DNA from: an uncultured Acidaminococcus sp.
Lineage (GTDB): Bacteria; Bacillota; Negativicutes; Acidaminococcales; Acidaminococcaceae
Direction: 5' to 3'
DNA length: 26,370 nt
NCBI GenBank assembly: GCA_900770265.1
Contig: CAAGJR010000118.1
Span: 1 to 26,370, forward strand
Part shown: in pieces, positions 1 through 7,578 of the stretch
How the letters are laid out: each line of letters opens with the position of its first letter
How positions within the stretch are numbered: the first letter of the stretch is position 1
The notes under the pieces: generated by a model
What the model was told of the DNA's origin: nothing
What the model saw: the letters and a program-made list of their open reading frames with translations, nothing else
Databases searched by the model: none
Made by a program: the position numbers and the translations under genes

Positions 1-315
1 CAGGTTCTGGCTAAACCCGGCACCATCCATCCTCATACGAAATTCAAAGGCCAGGTTTACGTACTGACCAAAGAAGAAGGCGGCCGTCATACTCCGTTCT
101 TCAACGGCTATCGTCCGCAGTTCTACTTCCGCACCACCGACGTTACTGGTGTAGCTCACCTGCCCGAAGGCACCGAAATGGTAATGCCTGGCGATAACGT
201 TGTAATGGACGTTGAACTGATCACCCCGATCGCTATCGAACAAGGTCTGCGTTTCGCTATCCGCGAAGGCGGCCATACCGTTGGCGCCGGTGTTGTTACC
301 GAAATCGAAGCTTAA
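1..315 (+). CDS. tuf: Elongation factor Tu, C-terminal part (5' truncated)
   Basis: The window opens inside the gene; the frame beginning at base 1 gives 104 residues and stops with TAA at 313-315. It reads as the end of domain 2 and domain 3 of EF-Tu, with the conserved segments KPGTIHPHTKFKGQVYVL, FFNGYRPQFYFRTTDVTG and the terminal REGGHTVGAGVVTEI. EF-Tu carries aminoacyl-tRNA to the ribosomal A site as a GTP complex; domain 3 contacts the tRNA T-stem and EF-Ts. About 290 residues, including the GTPase domain, lie upstream of the window. Its place just before rpsJ is the usual str-to-S10 junction. The family assignment is certain; whether this is the only tuf copy cannot be seen. Confidence 0.98.
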   Translation, partial: QVLAKPGTIHPHTKFKGQVYVLTKEEGGRHTPFFNGYRPQFYFRTTDVTGVAHLPEGTEMVMPGDNVVMDVELITPIAIEQGLRFAIREGGHTVGAGVVTEIEA

Positions 316-343
316 TCTCTTCGGTTCAATGAAATGAAAGCCC

Positions 344-387
344 ATATGAGGGGCTTGGCCAAAGCCCCTCATATTCTTATGTTTTTT
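344..387 (+). terminator. Intrinsic terminator after tuf
   Basis: A perfect 13-bp stem, 344-356 paired with 362-374 (ATATGAGGGGCTT / AAGCCCCTCATAT), closes a 5-base loop. A short T-rich stretch follows, with six T at 382-387. The run of T starts 7 bases after the stem, so termination may be partial and some str-operon transcription may pass into the S10 genes. Confidence 0.85.
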
Positions 388-493
388 AGGGCCCGCGATG
401 AGGCAGAAGATGGCTTCTGGCCCGCTGGCAAAGAAGGGAACTTCTGCTGAGTATGTCCGTTCTTGGAAACGTGGCGAATGGAGGAAATTACGA
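388..493 (+). promoter_or_regulatory. S10 operon leader with twin small hairpins
   Basis: The 106 bases between the tuf terminator and rpsJ contain two neighbouring hairpins with the same 5-bp stem: AGAAG 405-409 with CTTCT 414-418, and AGAAG 432-436 with CTTCT 441-445 (GGAA loop). Because the arms are identical, 414-418 can also pair with 432-436, so alternative folds are possible. S10 leaders bind L4 in Escherichia coli, but I do not recognise a known L4 site here. I found no convincing -35/-10 pair. Confidence 0.3.
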
Positions 494-805
494 ATGGCAA
501 AGACTCAAAAAATCCGTATACGCCTGAAAGCGTATGACTACAAAGCACTGGATCAAAGTGCTTCCAAAATCGTAGAAACGGCGAAACGCACTGGTGCGCA
601 AGTATCCGGTCCGATTCCCCTGCCTACGGAAAAGAACATCTATACGATTCTGCGTTCCCCGCATGTCAACAAAGACTCTCGTGAACAGTTCGAAATGCGG
701 ACTCACAAGAGACTGGTAGACATCCTGGAACCTACAGCTAAGACGATCGATGCACTGACTCGCTTGGATCTTCCTGCTGGTGTAGATATCGAGATCAAAG
801 CGTAA
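494..805 (+). CDS. rpsJ: 30S ribosomal protein S10 (NusE)
   Basis: This 103-residue protein begins MAKTQKIRIRLKAYDYK, the standard S10 start, and has the usual length. S10 sits in the head of the small subunit and, as NusE, joins NusB in antitermination and binds NusG. An in-frame ATG at 398 would add 32 residues, but GGAGG at 480-484 is correctly placed only for the ATG at 494, and the extra residues match nothing in S10. The conserved loop GPIPLPTEK and the segment SPHVNKDSREQFEMRTHKR are present. It is the first gene of the S10 operon, and rplC begins 12 bases after its stop. Confidence 0.97.
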   Translation: MAKTQKIRIRLKAYDYKALDQSASKIVETAKRTGAQVSGPIPLPTEKNIYTILRSPHVNKDSREQFEMRTHKRLVDILEPTAKTIDALTRLDLPAGVDIEIKA

Positions 806-817
806 GGAGGTGCGATG

Positions 818-1477
818 ATGGCTAAAGGAATCATTGGCAAAAAATTAGGTATGACCCAAATTTTTGAAGCTGACGGTACTTTGGTTCCCGTTACTGTAGT
901 GGAAGCGGGTCCCTGCGTCGTGCTGCAAAACAAGACCGAAGAAAAAGACGGCTACAATGCTGTTCAACTCGGTTTCGGTGATATCAAAGAAAAACAAGTC
1001 AACAAACCCATGAAGGGCTTCTTCGACAAAGCTGGCGTGGCTCCTGTAAAGGTTGTCCGTGAAGTTCGCCTGGACGCTCCTTCTGAATATAAAATCGGTG
1101 ACAAGATTGCTGCTGACATTTTCGCAGCCGGCGATCTGGTCGATGCTGTCGGCGTTTCCCGCGGTAAAGGGTTCGCTGGTACGATCAAACGTCACAACTT
1201 CGCATGCGGTCCTATGAAACACGGTTCCAAATCCCATCGTGAACCCGGTTCCAATGGTCCTATGCATTCCGGTCCTGGCGGCCGTGTTATCAAAGGCAAA
1301 AAGCTGCCTGGCCGTATGGGTGGAATCAGCGCGACTGTGCAACGTCTGAAGATCGCAAGAGTGGACAAGGACCGCAACCTGATCATGGTTAGAGGTTCCG
1401 TACCTGGTGCCGCTGGTACCTTCCTGCTGCTGAGAGACACGGTTCGTCCCGATGTCGTGAAAGCAGTTCAAAAATAA
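818..1477 (+). CDS. rplC: 50S ribosomal protein L3
   Basis: The 219-residue product begins MAKGIIGKKLGMTQIF, the signature L3 start. L3 is an early-assembly 23S rRNA protein whose central loop reaches the peptidyl-transferase centre; that loop is seen around residues 130-165 (HGSKSHREPGSNG, then GGRVIKGKKLPGRMGG). Two adjacent ATG codons, 815 and 818, are possible. AAGGAGG at 804-810 overlaps the rpsJ stop and gives 7-base spacing to 818 but only 4 to 815, so I prefer 818; the difference is one methionine. Confidence 0.97.
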   Translation: MAKGIIGKKLGMTQIFEADGTLVPVTVVEAGPCVVLQNKTEEKDGYNAVQLGFGDIKEKQVNKPMKGFFDKAGVAPVKVVREVRLDAPSEYKIGDKIAADIFAAGDLVDAVGVSRGKGFAGTIKRHNFACGPMKHGSKSHREPGSNGPMHSGPGGRVIKGKKLPGRMGGISATVQRLKIARVDKDRNLIMVRGSVPGAAGTFLLLRDTVRPDVVKAVQK

Positions 1478-1502
1478 GGTTTAACGAAAGGAGGGCGTTT
1501 CA

Positions 1503-2132
1503 ATGCCGAAAGTAGCAATTTACGATATGACCGGCAAACAAACCGGTGAAGAAATAGAATTGATGGATTACGTCTTTGGCGTAGAATTCAACGAAGCAGT
1601 TGTCCATCAGGCTGTAGTTATGCAGCAAGCCAACGAACGTCAGGGCACTCATGCAACCAAGACCCGTGGTCTGGTCCGCGGCGGTGGCAGAAAACCCTGG
1701 AAACAAAAAGGCACCGGCCGTGCTCGTGCTGGTTCCGTCCGTTCTCCTCTGTGGGTAGGCGGTGGTACCGTCTTCGGTCCTGCTCCCCGGAGTCATGCAA
1801 TCGATATGCCCCGCAAGGCTCGTCGTCTGGCAATCCGCTGCGCACTGAGCGCAAAAGTTGCTGAAGGCGCTCTGGTCGTTGTTGACGGCCTGACCCTGGC
1901 AGCTCCCAAAACCAAAGATGCAGTCGCTCTGCTGAAAGGTTTCGAGGCTGCTGACAAAAAAGCCCTGATCATTACGGATGGGGAAAACGAAAACGTAGAA
2001 AAATCTTCCCGCAACATCGAAAAAGTGAAGGCTCTGTCCAACGACTGCCTGAACGTTTACGATATCCTGAATGCGGAAAAAGTACTGCTGGCTAAAGATG
2101 CCGTAGCAAGAATTGAGGAGGTGCTCGCATAA
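1503..2132 (+). CDS. rplD: 50S ribosomal protein L4
   Basis: At 209 residues the length is normal for L4. The long basic loop that enters the polypeptide exit tunnel is clear at about residues 45-95, including GGGRKPWKQKGTGRARAGS and GGGTVFGPAPR. In Escherichia coli L4 also represses the S10 operon by binding its leader; whether that holds here is unknown. AAAGGAGGG at about 1488-1496 supports the ATG. The stop and the rplW start overlap as TAATG at 2130-2134, so the two genes are probably translationally coupled. Confidence 0.97.
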   Translation: MPKVAIYDMTGKQTGEEIELMDYVFGVEFNEAVVHQAVVMQQANERQGTHATKTRGLVRGGGRKPWKQKGTGRARAGSVRSPLWVGGGTVFGPAPRSHAIDMPRKARRLAIRCALSAKVAEGALVVVDGLTLAAPKTKDAVALLKGFEAADKKALIITDGENENVEKSSRNIEKVKALSNDCLNVYDILNAEKVLLAKDAVARIEEVLA

Positions 2133-2422
2133 TGGCTGCTAATCCTCGCGACATTATCATCAGACCCATCGTGACCGAAAAGACTTCTGATATGATGAAG
2201 GATAACAAATATACTTTCCAGGTAGCTATGGGCGCAAACAAGACTGAAATCCGCCAAGCCATTGAAGATATCTTCAATGTGAAGGTAGTAAACGTCAACA
2301 CCATCCGTGTCCTGGGCAAAACCAAGCGCATGGGTAAATATGAAGGCAAACGTTCCGATTACAAGAAAGCGATTGTAAAACTGGCTGAAGGTAATACAAT
2401 TCCGCTGTTCGAAGGAATGTAA
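2132..2422 (+). CDS. rplW: 50S ribosomal protein L23
   Basis: This 96-residue protein has typical L23 features: RDIIIRPIVTEKTSDMM near the N-terminus and GANKTEIRQAIEDIFNVKV in the middle. L23 lies at the exit of the nascent-chain tunnel and is the docking site for trigger factor and signal recognition particle. GAGGAGGTG at 2115-2123, inside the rplD end, serves as its ribosome binding site. It starts one base inside rplD and is followed after 21 bases by rplB. Confidence 0.96.
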   Translation: MAANPRDIIIRPIVTEKTSDMMKDNKYTFQVAMGANKTEIRQAIEDIFNVKVVNVNTIRVLGKTKRMGKYEGKRSDYKKAIVKLAEGNTIPLFEGM

Positions 2423-2443
2423 TTCGCATAAGGAGGACAAACA

Positions 2444-3274
2444 ATGGCTATTAAAAGCTTTAACCCGTACTCTCCTTCTCGGCGGAACATGACTGTGTCC
2501 ACCTTCGAAGAGATCACTACGGACAAGCCCCATCGCCCCTTAGTTGTTAAACTGAACCAGCATGCCGGCCGTAACTACACCGGTAAGACCACGGTTCGTC
2601 ATCAGGGCGGCGGTCATAAGAGACAATATCGTATCATCGATTTCAAACGGAATAAAGACAACATCCCTGCTAAAGTTGCGACCATCGAATATGATCCCAA
2701 CCGCAGCGCCAACATCGCTCTGCTGAACTATGCAGACGGTGAAAAACGGTACATCCTGGCTCCTCAGGGCCTGAAGGTTGGCGATGTGCTGGTCAGCGGT
2801 CCGGAAGCCGATATCAAAGTCGGTAACGCTCTGCCCCTGCAGAACATCCCTCTGGGTACCATGGTCCACAACGTGGAAATGAAGATCGGCAAAGGTGGCC
2901 AGCTGGGCCGCAGCGCCGGTGCTGCCATCCAGCTGATGGCTAAAGAAGGCAGCTATGCTCTGCTGCGTATGCCTTCCGGCGAACTGCGTCAGGTACATAT
3001 CTTCTGCCGTGCAACCATCGGTCAGATCGGTAACCTGGATCACGAAAACCTGAACCTGGGTAAAGCTGGTCGTACCCGTTGGCTGGGTGTCCGTCCTGCC
3101 AACCGTGGTGTGGCAATGAACCCGAATGACCATCCGCATGGTGGTGGTGAAGGTCACTCCCCTGTTGGTCGTAAGCGTCCTGTTACTCCTTGGGGCAAGA
3201 GCGCCTTCGGTACTCGTACCCGGAAGCACAAGAAAGCTTCTACGAAACTGATCCTGAAACGCAGAACGAAATAA
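2444..3274 (+). CDS. rplB: 50S ribosomal protein L2
   Basis: The 276-residue product is full length for L2. It starts MAIKSFNPYSPSRRNMT and carries the conserved N-terminal segment TGKTTVRHQGGGHKR and the C-terminal NDHPHGGGEGHSP-GRKRPVTPWGK, which contains the His long associated with peptidyl transfer. L2 is a primary 23S rRNA binder needed for subunit association and the peptidyl-transferase centre. AAGGAGG lies 7 bases before the ATG. The lysine- and arginine-rich C-terminus is normal. Confidence 0.98.
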   Translation: MAIKSFNPYSPSRRNMTVSTFEEITTDKPHRPLVVKLNQHAGRNYTGKTTVRHQGGGHKRQYRIIDFKRNKDNIPAKVATIEYDPNRSANIALLNYADGEKRYILAPQGLKVGDVLVSGPEADIKVGNALPLQNIPLGTMVHNVEMKIGKGGQLGRSAGAAIQLMAKEGSYALLRMPSGELRQVHIFCRATIGQIGNLDHENLNLGKAGRTRWLGVRPANRGVAMNPNDHPHGGGEGHSPVGRKRPVTPWGKSAFGTRTRKHKKASTKLILKRRTK

Positions 3275-3302
3275 TAGAGTTTGTTGAAAGGAGGCATAAA
3301 GA

Positions 3303-3581
3303 GTGTCCAGATCCGTTAAAAAAGGACCGTATGTCCAAGCTAGTCTGCTGAAAAAAGTTGAAGCGCTGAACGCTGCACAGGAAAAGAAAGTCATCAAGAC
3401 TTGGTCCCGCAGCTCCACGATTCTCCCTGAATTTTTGGGCCACACGATTGCCGTCCATGATGGTCGGAAACATGTGCCTGTGTATATCACCGAAGATATG
3501 GTCGGCCATAAATTAGGCGAATTCGCTCCTACCCGTCTGTTCAAGGGCCATGGCGATAAAGCCGCTGCCGTTACGAAATAA
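3303..3581 (+). CDS. rpsS: 30S ribosomal protein S19
   Basis: The protein has 92 residues, beginning MSRSVKKGPYVQASLLKKVE, and contains the conserved block RSSTILPEFLGHTIAVHDGRK and the ending LGEFAPTRLFKGH. S19 pairs with S13 in the head of the 30S subunit near the A and P sites. Translation begins at GTG (3303), with AAAGGAGG at about 3288-3295 correctly spaced. No ATG gives the family N-terminus. Confidence 0.97.
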   Translation: MSRSVKKGPYVQASLLKKVEALNAAQEKKVIKTWSRSSTILPEFLGHTIAVHDGRKHVPVYITEDMVGHKLGEFAPTRLFKGHGDKAAAVTK

Positions 3582-3604
3582 TCAGGGGAAGGAGGATAAA
3601 ATAG

Positions 3605-3940
3605 ATGCAAGAAGCTAAAGCTGTTGCCAAATACATCCGTATCGCACCTCGCAAACTGCGCATCGTGATCAACCTGATCCGTGGCAAGTCTGTGAACGAA
3701 GCCTTTGCAATCCTCAAGTTTACCCCGAAAGTTGGTTCTGAGGTTATTGAAAAAGTTCTTCGCTCCGCTGTTGCGAACGCTGAACATAACTTTGACATGA
3801 ACGTTGACAAACTGGTCGTTTCCAACGCTTTCGTTGACCAGGGTCCTACCATGAAGAGAATCCATCCGCGGTCTCGTGGACAGGCCTTCAAGATCCTGAA
3901 ACGTTCCAGCCATGTCACTGTGGCTGTTTCCGAAAAATAA
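3605..3940 (+). CDS. rplV: 50S ribosomal protein L22
   Basis: At 111 residues this matches L22. The N-terminal AKYIRIAPRKLRIVINLIRGK is the conserved rRNA-binding helix region, and the C-terminal beta-hairpin (about residues 80-105, with MKRIHPRSRGQAFKI) lines the exit tunnel, the site of macrolide and SecM-type contacts in other bacteria. GAAGGAGG at 3589-3596 precedes the ATG by 8 bases. It lies between rpsS and rpsC, as in nearly all bacteria. Confidence 0.97.
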   Translation: MQEAKAVAKYIRIAPRKLRIVINLIRGKSVNEAFAILKFTPKVGSEVIEKVLRSAVANAEHNFDMNVDKLVVSNAFVDQGPTMKRIHPRSRGQAFKILKRSSHVTVAVSEK

Positions 3941-3968
3941 ACATCCTGACAGAAGGAGGGAATGAATA

Positions 3969-4646
3969 GTGGGTCAAAAAGTTAATCCACATGGTTTCAG
4001 AGTGGGCGTAATCGACGATTGGGATTCCAAATGGTTCGCCGACAAAGACTATCAAAAGAATCTGTTGGAAGATATCAAGATTCGTAACTTCATTAAAGAT
4101 AAACAATTCCAGGCTGGCATCTCTCGGGTCGTAATCGAACGGACCGAACAGAAAATGCGCATCAGCATCTACACCGCAAAACCTGGTATCGTGATCGGCC
4201 GTCAGGGCAGCAACATCGAACTGCTGAAAAAAGACCTGGCTAAAATGACCGACAGCAAACTGGACATCAACATCATCGAGGTTAAACAACCTGATATGGA
4301 TGCTACCCTGGTTGCTGAAAATGTGGCTTCCCAGCTGGAACGCCGGATTGCTTTCCGTCGTGCCATGAAACAGTGCGTGGGCCGTACCATGCGTCTGGGT
4401 GCCAAAGGTATCAAAATCCAGTGCGCTGGCCGTCTGGGCGGTGCTGAAATTGCCCGTACCGAAAGCTATCGTGATGGCAGTATCCCCCTGCATACCCTGC
4501 GTGCCAACATCGATTATGGGACTGCAGAAGCTCATACCACTTATGGCCGTATCGGCGTAAAGGTATGGATCTATAAAGGCGAAGTCCTGCCGACCAAACC
4601 TGCAAAGAAAGAAGCTCCTGAAGCGCAAGAAGGAGGGGCGAAATAA
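3969..4646 (+). CDS. rpsC: 30S ribosomal protein S3
   Basis: The 225-residue product starts with GTG and reads MGQKVNPHGFRVGVIDDWDSKW. The KH domain RNA-binding loop is visible as IVIGRQGSNIELL near residues 76-88. The C-terminal domain contains GAKGIKIQCAGRLGGAEIART. S3 forms part of the mRNA entry channel with S4 and S5 and has helicase-related function. AGAAGGAGG at 3951-3959 is the binding site. The stop overlaps the rplP start as TAATG. The last residues (KKEAPEAQEGG) are a usual disordered tail. Confidence 0.97.
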   Translation: MGQKVNPHGFRVGVIDDWDSKWFADKDYQKNLLEDIKIRNFIKDKQFQAGISRVVIERTEQKMRISIYTAKPGIVIGRQGSNIELLKKDLAKMTDSKLDINIIEVKQPDMDATLVAENVASQLERRIAFRRAMKQCVGRTMRLGAKGIKIQCAGRLGGAEIARTESYRDGSIPLHTLRANIDYGTAEAHTTYGRIGVKVWIYKGEVLPTKPAKKEAPEAQEGGAK

Positions 4647-5104
4647 TGTTATTACCGAAGAGAGTAAAACATCGTAAACAGCAGAGAGGCCGCATGAAAG
4701 GCCGTGCAATGCGTGGCAACCGGGTTGCTCACGGTGAATACGGTCTGGTGGCTCTGGAACCGTCCTGGATCACCAACCGGCAGATCGAAGCTGCTCGTAT
4801 CGCAATGACCCGTTACATCAAACGTGGCGGTCAAGTTTGGATTCAAATTTTCCCTGACAAACCCGTAACTGCCAAAGCTGCTGGTAGCCGTATGGGTAGT
4901 GGTAAAGGTGCTCCTGAGTATTGGGTAGCGGTAGTGAAACCCGGCCGTGTCCTGTTCGAAATGGCTGGCGTAACGGAAGATATCGCTAAGGAAGCTATGC
5001 GTCTGGCTGGCAACAAACTGCCGATCAAGACTCGCTTTGTAACGAAAGCTCAGTTAGATGCCGAAGTCACCGCGCGTGAAAATGGAGTAGGTGGTGAAGC
5101 TTAA
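4646..5104 (+). CDS. rplP: 50S ribosomal protein L16
   Basis: This 152-residue protein begins MLLPKRVKHRKQQRGRMKG, the L16 signature, and contains PVTAKAAGSRMGSGKGAPEYW, the conserved loop near the A-site tRNA elbow. L16 organises 23S rRNA around the A site. It is somewhat longer than the common 136-147 residues because of a short C-terminal extension ending in ENGVGGEA. GAAGGAGGGG inside the end of rpsC drives translation, and both ends overlap neighbours by one base (TAATG), suggesting coupling of rpsC, rplP and rpmC. Confidence 0.97.
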   Translation: MLLPKRVKHRKQQRGRMKGRAMRGNRVAHGEYGLVALEPSWITNRQIEAARIAMTRYIKRGGQVWIQIFPDKPVTAKAAGSRMGSGKGAPEYWVAVVKPGRVLFEMAGVTEDIAKEAMRLAGNKLPIKTRFVTKAQLDAEVTARENGVGGEA

Positions 5105-5298
5105 TGAAAACTAACGAAATCAGAGAAATGTCTGTTGAAGAGCTGGATGCAAAGCTGACAGGCTTAAAAGATGAACTTTTTAACTTGCGTTTTCAAATGG
5201 CAACCGGACAACTGGACAATCCGATGAAGATCAGAGAAGTCAAGAAATCCATTGCCCAGATCAAAACGATCCAACGGGAACGCGAAGTAAACGCTTAA
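5104..5298 (+). CDS. rpmC: 50S ribosomal protein L29
   Basis: The 64-residue product has the normal L29 length and pattern: MKTNEIREMSVEELDAKL, then LKDELFNLRFQMATGQLDNPM and a basic C-terminal helix with IAQIKTIQRERE. L29 is a two-helix protein beside L23 at the tunnel exit. Its start overlaps the rplP stop by one base. Its ribosome binding site is the weaker AGGTGG inside rplP, which fits translational coupling. Confidence 0.96.
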   Translation: MKTNEIREMSVEELDAKLTGLKDELFNLRFQMATGQLDNPMKIREVKKSIAQIKTIQREREVNA

Positions 5299-5334
5299 TC
5301 CGGGTACTACCCTAAGCGAAGGAGGATACAATCC

Positions 5335-5595
5335 GTGGCTGAAGAGAGAAACTTACGTGTTACGCGTACTGGTAAAGTCGTAAGCGACAAGATGCAGAAG
5401 ACCGTTGTCGTTGCTATTGAACGTCTGGTTCAACACCCTCTTTACAAAAAAGGCGTAATGCATACCATTAAACTGAAGGCTCATGACGAAAACAACGACG
5501 CTCATGTTGGCGATATCGTGAAGATCGCTCAAACCCGTCCTTTGTCCAAGGATAAATGCTGGCGCGTAGTTGAAATCGTAGAACGGGCAAAATAA
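5335..5595 (+). CDS. rpsQ: 30S ribosomal protein S17
   Basis: This 86-residue OB-fold protein starts at GTG (5335) and reads MAEERNLRVTRTGKVVSDKMQ. It carries the S17 signature KTVVVAIERLVQHPLYKK and the ending TRPLSKDKCWRVVEIVERA. S17 is a primary 16S rRNA 5'-domain binder. AGGAGGAT at about 5321-5327 is the binding site. The 36-base gap from rpmC holds no clear signal. Confidence 0.96.
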   Translation: MAEERNLRVTRTGKVVSDKMQKTVVVAIERLVQHPLYKKGVMHTIKLKAHDENNDAHVGDIVKIAQTRPLSKDKCWRVVEIVERAK

Positions 5596-5634
5596 GATAG
5601 ACTGCTGAGCATAGCTTGGCAAGGGAGGTAAACC

Positions 5635-6003
5635 ATGATTCAACAGCAGACTGTGCTGAATGTTGGGGACAATACCGGCGCCAAAAAGATTATGTGCATC
5701 CGTGTGCTGGGCGGTTCCTATCGGAGATACGCCAACATCGGTGACATCATCGTAGCTTCTGTCAAAGATGCTACACCCGGTGGCGTTGTCCAAAAAGGTG
5801 ATGTAGTAAAGGCCGTTGTGGTGCGTTCCGTAAAAGGCACCCGTCGTCCGGATGGTTCTTACATCCGCTTCGATGAAAACGCTGCCGTTTTGATCAAAGA
5901 CGATAAGACCCCTCAGGGCACTCGTATCTTTGGGCCGGTTGCCCGGGAACTGCGTGATAAAGACTTCATGAAGATCATTTCCCTGGCACCGGAAGTGCTC
6001 TAA
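5635..6003 (+). CDS. rplN: 50S ribosomal protein L14
   Basis: The 122-residue protein has the invariant length of L14 and begins MIQQQTVLNVGDNTGAKKI. Conserved segments GDIIVASVKDATPGG, YIRFDENAAVLI and GTRIFGPVARELRDK are present. L14 sits at the subunit interface, where it makes an intersubunit bridge and binds the RsfS silencing factor. AAGGGAGGT precedes the ATG. Confidence 0.98.
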   Translation: MIQQQTVLNVGDNTGAKKIMCIRVLGGSYRRYANIGDIIVASVKDATPGGVVQKGDVVKAVVVRSVKGTRRPDGSYIRFDENAAVLIKDDKTPQGTRIFGPVARELRDKDFMKIISLAPEVL

Positions 6004-6024
6004 GAACAAGGAGGTGTTGCAGAA

Positions 6025-6354
6025 ATGGCTGAAGCCGTAAAATTGCACGTTAAAAAAGGCGATACCGTCGTGGTATTGACCGGTAAAGATAAAGGCAAGG
6101 AAGGCAAAGTAATCGCTGCTTTCCCGAAGAAATCCAAGGTTACTGTGGAAGGCGTCAACGAAGTAAAGCGTCATACGAAACCTTCTCAGAGCAACCCTCA
6201 GGGTGGGATCATCACCAAGGAAGCTCCGATCAACGTTTCCAACGTGATGCTGGTATGCCCGTCCTGCAAGAAACCGACCCGCGTTAAGAAAGTGGCCAAT
6301 GGTGATGGATTCGCCAGAGCCTGCAAAAAGTGCGGGGAAGTCATCGACAAATAA
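6025..6354 (+). CDS. rplX: 50S ribosomal protein L24
   Basis: The product is 109 residues. A KOW motif (KKGDTVVVLTGKDKGKEGKV) occupies residues 10-29, and KPSQSNPQGGIITKEAPI follows. The C-terminal third has two CxxC pairs (CPSCKKPTRVKKV and ACKKCGEVIDK), a likely zinc-ribbon form seen in many L24 proteins; Bacillus subtilis L24 lacks these cysteines. L24 initiates 50S assembly near the tunnel exit. AAGGAGGTG lies upstream of the ATG. Confidence 0.97.
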   Translation: MAEAVKLHVKKGDTVVVLTGKDKGKEGKVIAAFPKKSKVTVEGVNEVKRHTKPSQSNPQGGIITKEAPINVSNVMLVCPSCKKPTRVKKVANGDGFARACKKCGEVIDK

Positions 6355-6377
6355 TCTTCGGGAAAGGAGGAAAACAG

Positions 6378-6920
6378 ATGGCAACGAGACTGCAAGACAA
6401 ATACAATTCCGAAGCTGTGAAAGGCTTAATGGAAAAATTCAATTACAAGAACGTCAACGAAATTCCGAAACTGGAAAAAGTTGTTTTGAATATCGGCTGC
6501 GGTGAAGCTGTGACCAACAGCAAAGCCATTGAAAGTGCTGTTGCAGATATGACCATGATCTCTGGTCAGAAACCCATCATCACCAAAGCAAAGAAATCCA
6601 TCGCTGCATTCAAACTGCGTGAAGGTATGCCCATCGGCGTCAAAGTGACCCTGCGTGGCAGCCGGATGTACGAATTCCTGGATAAATTCATGAATATTGC
6701 CCTGCCTCGGGTACGTGACTTCAGAGGCGTGAACCCGAAATCCTTCGATGGTCGTGGCAACTATTCCATCGGCTTGAAAGAACAGCTGATTTTCCCCGAA
6801 ATCGACTATGATAAAGTCGACAAAGTCCGCGGCATGGATGTAATCATTGTTACGACTGCTAAGACCGACGAAGAAGGCAGAGAACTGCTGAAGCTTCTGG
6901 GTATGCCGTTTGGGGCATAA
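6378..6920 (+). CDS. rplE: 50S ribosomal protein L5
   Basis: I place the start at ATG 6378, which gives 180 residues (MATRLQDKYNSEAVKGLMEKF). This is normal for L5 and follows AAAGGAGG at 6363-6370. An upstream in-frame ATG at 6330 lies inside rplX and adds 16 residues unlike L5. Conserved segments include VVLNIGCGEAV, QKPIITKAKKSIAAFKLREG, and FRGVNPKSFDGRGNYSIGLKE. L5 binds 5S rRNA together with L18 in the central protuberance and bridges to S13. Confidence 0.97.
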   Translation: MATRLQDKYNSEAVKGLMEKFNYKNVNEIPKLEKVVLNIGCGEAVTNSKAIESAVADMTMISGQKPIITKAKKSIAAFKLREGMPIGVKVTLRGSRMYEFLDKFMNIALPRVRDFRGVNPKSFDGRGNYSIGLKEQLIFPEIDYDKVDKVRGMDVIIVTTAKTDEEGRELLKLLGMPFGA

Positions 6921-6932
6921 GGAGGAAAAACC

Positions 6933-7118
6933 GTGGCAAAGACCGCATTGATTGAAAAATGGAAAGCGGAACCGAAGTTCAAGGTCCGTAAATATAATCG
7001 CTGCAAAATCTGTGGCAGACCGCATGCTTACATGCGCAAATTCGGCATCTGCCGTATCTGCTTCCGGAAATACGCTTATCAGGGCGCTATTCCCGGTGTA
7101 ACGAAAGCAAGCTGGTAA
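6933..7118 (+). CDS. rpsZ: 30S ribosomal protein S14, zinc-binding (type Z)
   Basis: The protein has only 61 residues and carries two CxxC pairs, CKIC near residue 24 and CRIC near residue 40, which identify the short zinc-containing S14 rather than the roughly 100-residue zinc-free form. It starts at GTG (6933) with AAGGAGG 7-8 bases upstream. S14 lies in the 30S head and helps bind S3 and S10. In Bacillus the zinc form can be replaced by a zinc-independent paralogue under zinc limitation; whether this genome has one is not visible. Confidence 0.97.
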   Translation: MAKTALIEKWKAEPKFKVRKYNRCKICGRPHAYMRKFGICRICFRKYAYQGAIPGVTKASW

Positions 7119-7149
7119 GAAGCGGAAAAAGGAAGGAGGGCTTTTATAA

Positions 7150-7548
7150 ATGACCATGACTGATCCGATTGCCGATATGCTTACGAGAATCCGTAATGCC
7201 AATTCGGTTCATCACGATAAAGTTGAAATCCCCTGCTCCAAAATCAAAACTGCCATTGCAGAGATTTTGAAGGAAGAAGGATTCATTAAGAATTTCGAAG
7301 TCGTAGCCGGTGAACATCAGAATGTGATCCGTGTAGAACTGAAATACGGTCCTAACAAGGAAAAAGTTATTTCTGGTATCAAACGTATCTCCAAACCCGG
7401 TTTGAGAGTTTACACCCAAAAGGACCAGCTGCCTCGCGTACTGGGCGGCCTGGGCATCGCCGTAATCTCCACCTCCAAGGGTATGATGACGGACAAAGCT
7501 GCCCGGAAAGCTGGCTTGGGCGGCGAAGTAGTCGCTTACGTTTGGTAA
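7150..7548 (+). CDS. rpsH: 30S ribosomal protein S8
   Basis: This 132-residue product begins MTMTDPIADMLTRIRNAN, typical for S8, and ends with GGEVVAYVW, the usual C-terminus. The C-terminal motif STSKGMMTDKAARKAGLGG is the rRNA-binding signature. S8 binds helix 21 of 16S rRNA and in Escherichia coli represses the spc operon through the rplE region. GGAAGGAGGG at about 7131-7140 precedes the ATG; a second in-frame ATG at 7156 is possible. Confidence 0.97.
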   Translation: MTMTDPIADMLTRIRNANSVHHDKVEIPCSKIKTAIAEILKEEGFIKNFEVVAGEHQNVIRVELKYGPNKEKVISGIKRISKPGLRVYTQKDQLPRVLGGLGIAVISTSKGMMTDKAARKAGLGGEVVAYVW

Positions 7549-7578
7549 GATATTCCCTAGGACCGGAGGTGCTTATAA

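Noticed and set aside
398..493. N-terminal extension of S10 from ATG 398
   Set aside because: GGAGG at 480-484 and the family N-terminus both point to ATG 494.
2540..3913. 457-codon open frame on the minus strand across rplB, rpsS and rplV
   Set aside because: It is antisense to three certain ribosomal genes, has no ribosome binding site, and its translation lacks family motifs. It reflects codon bias.
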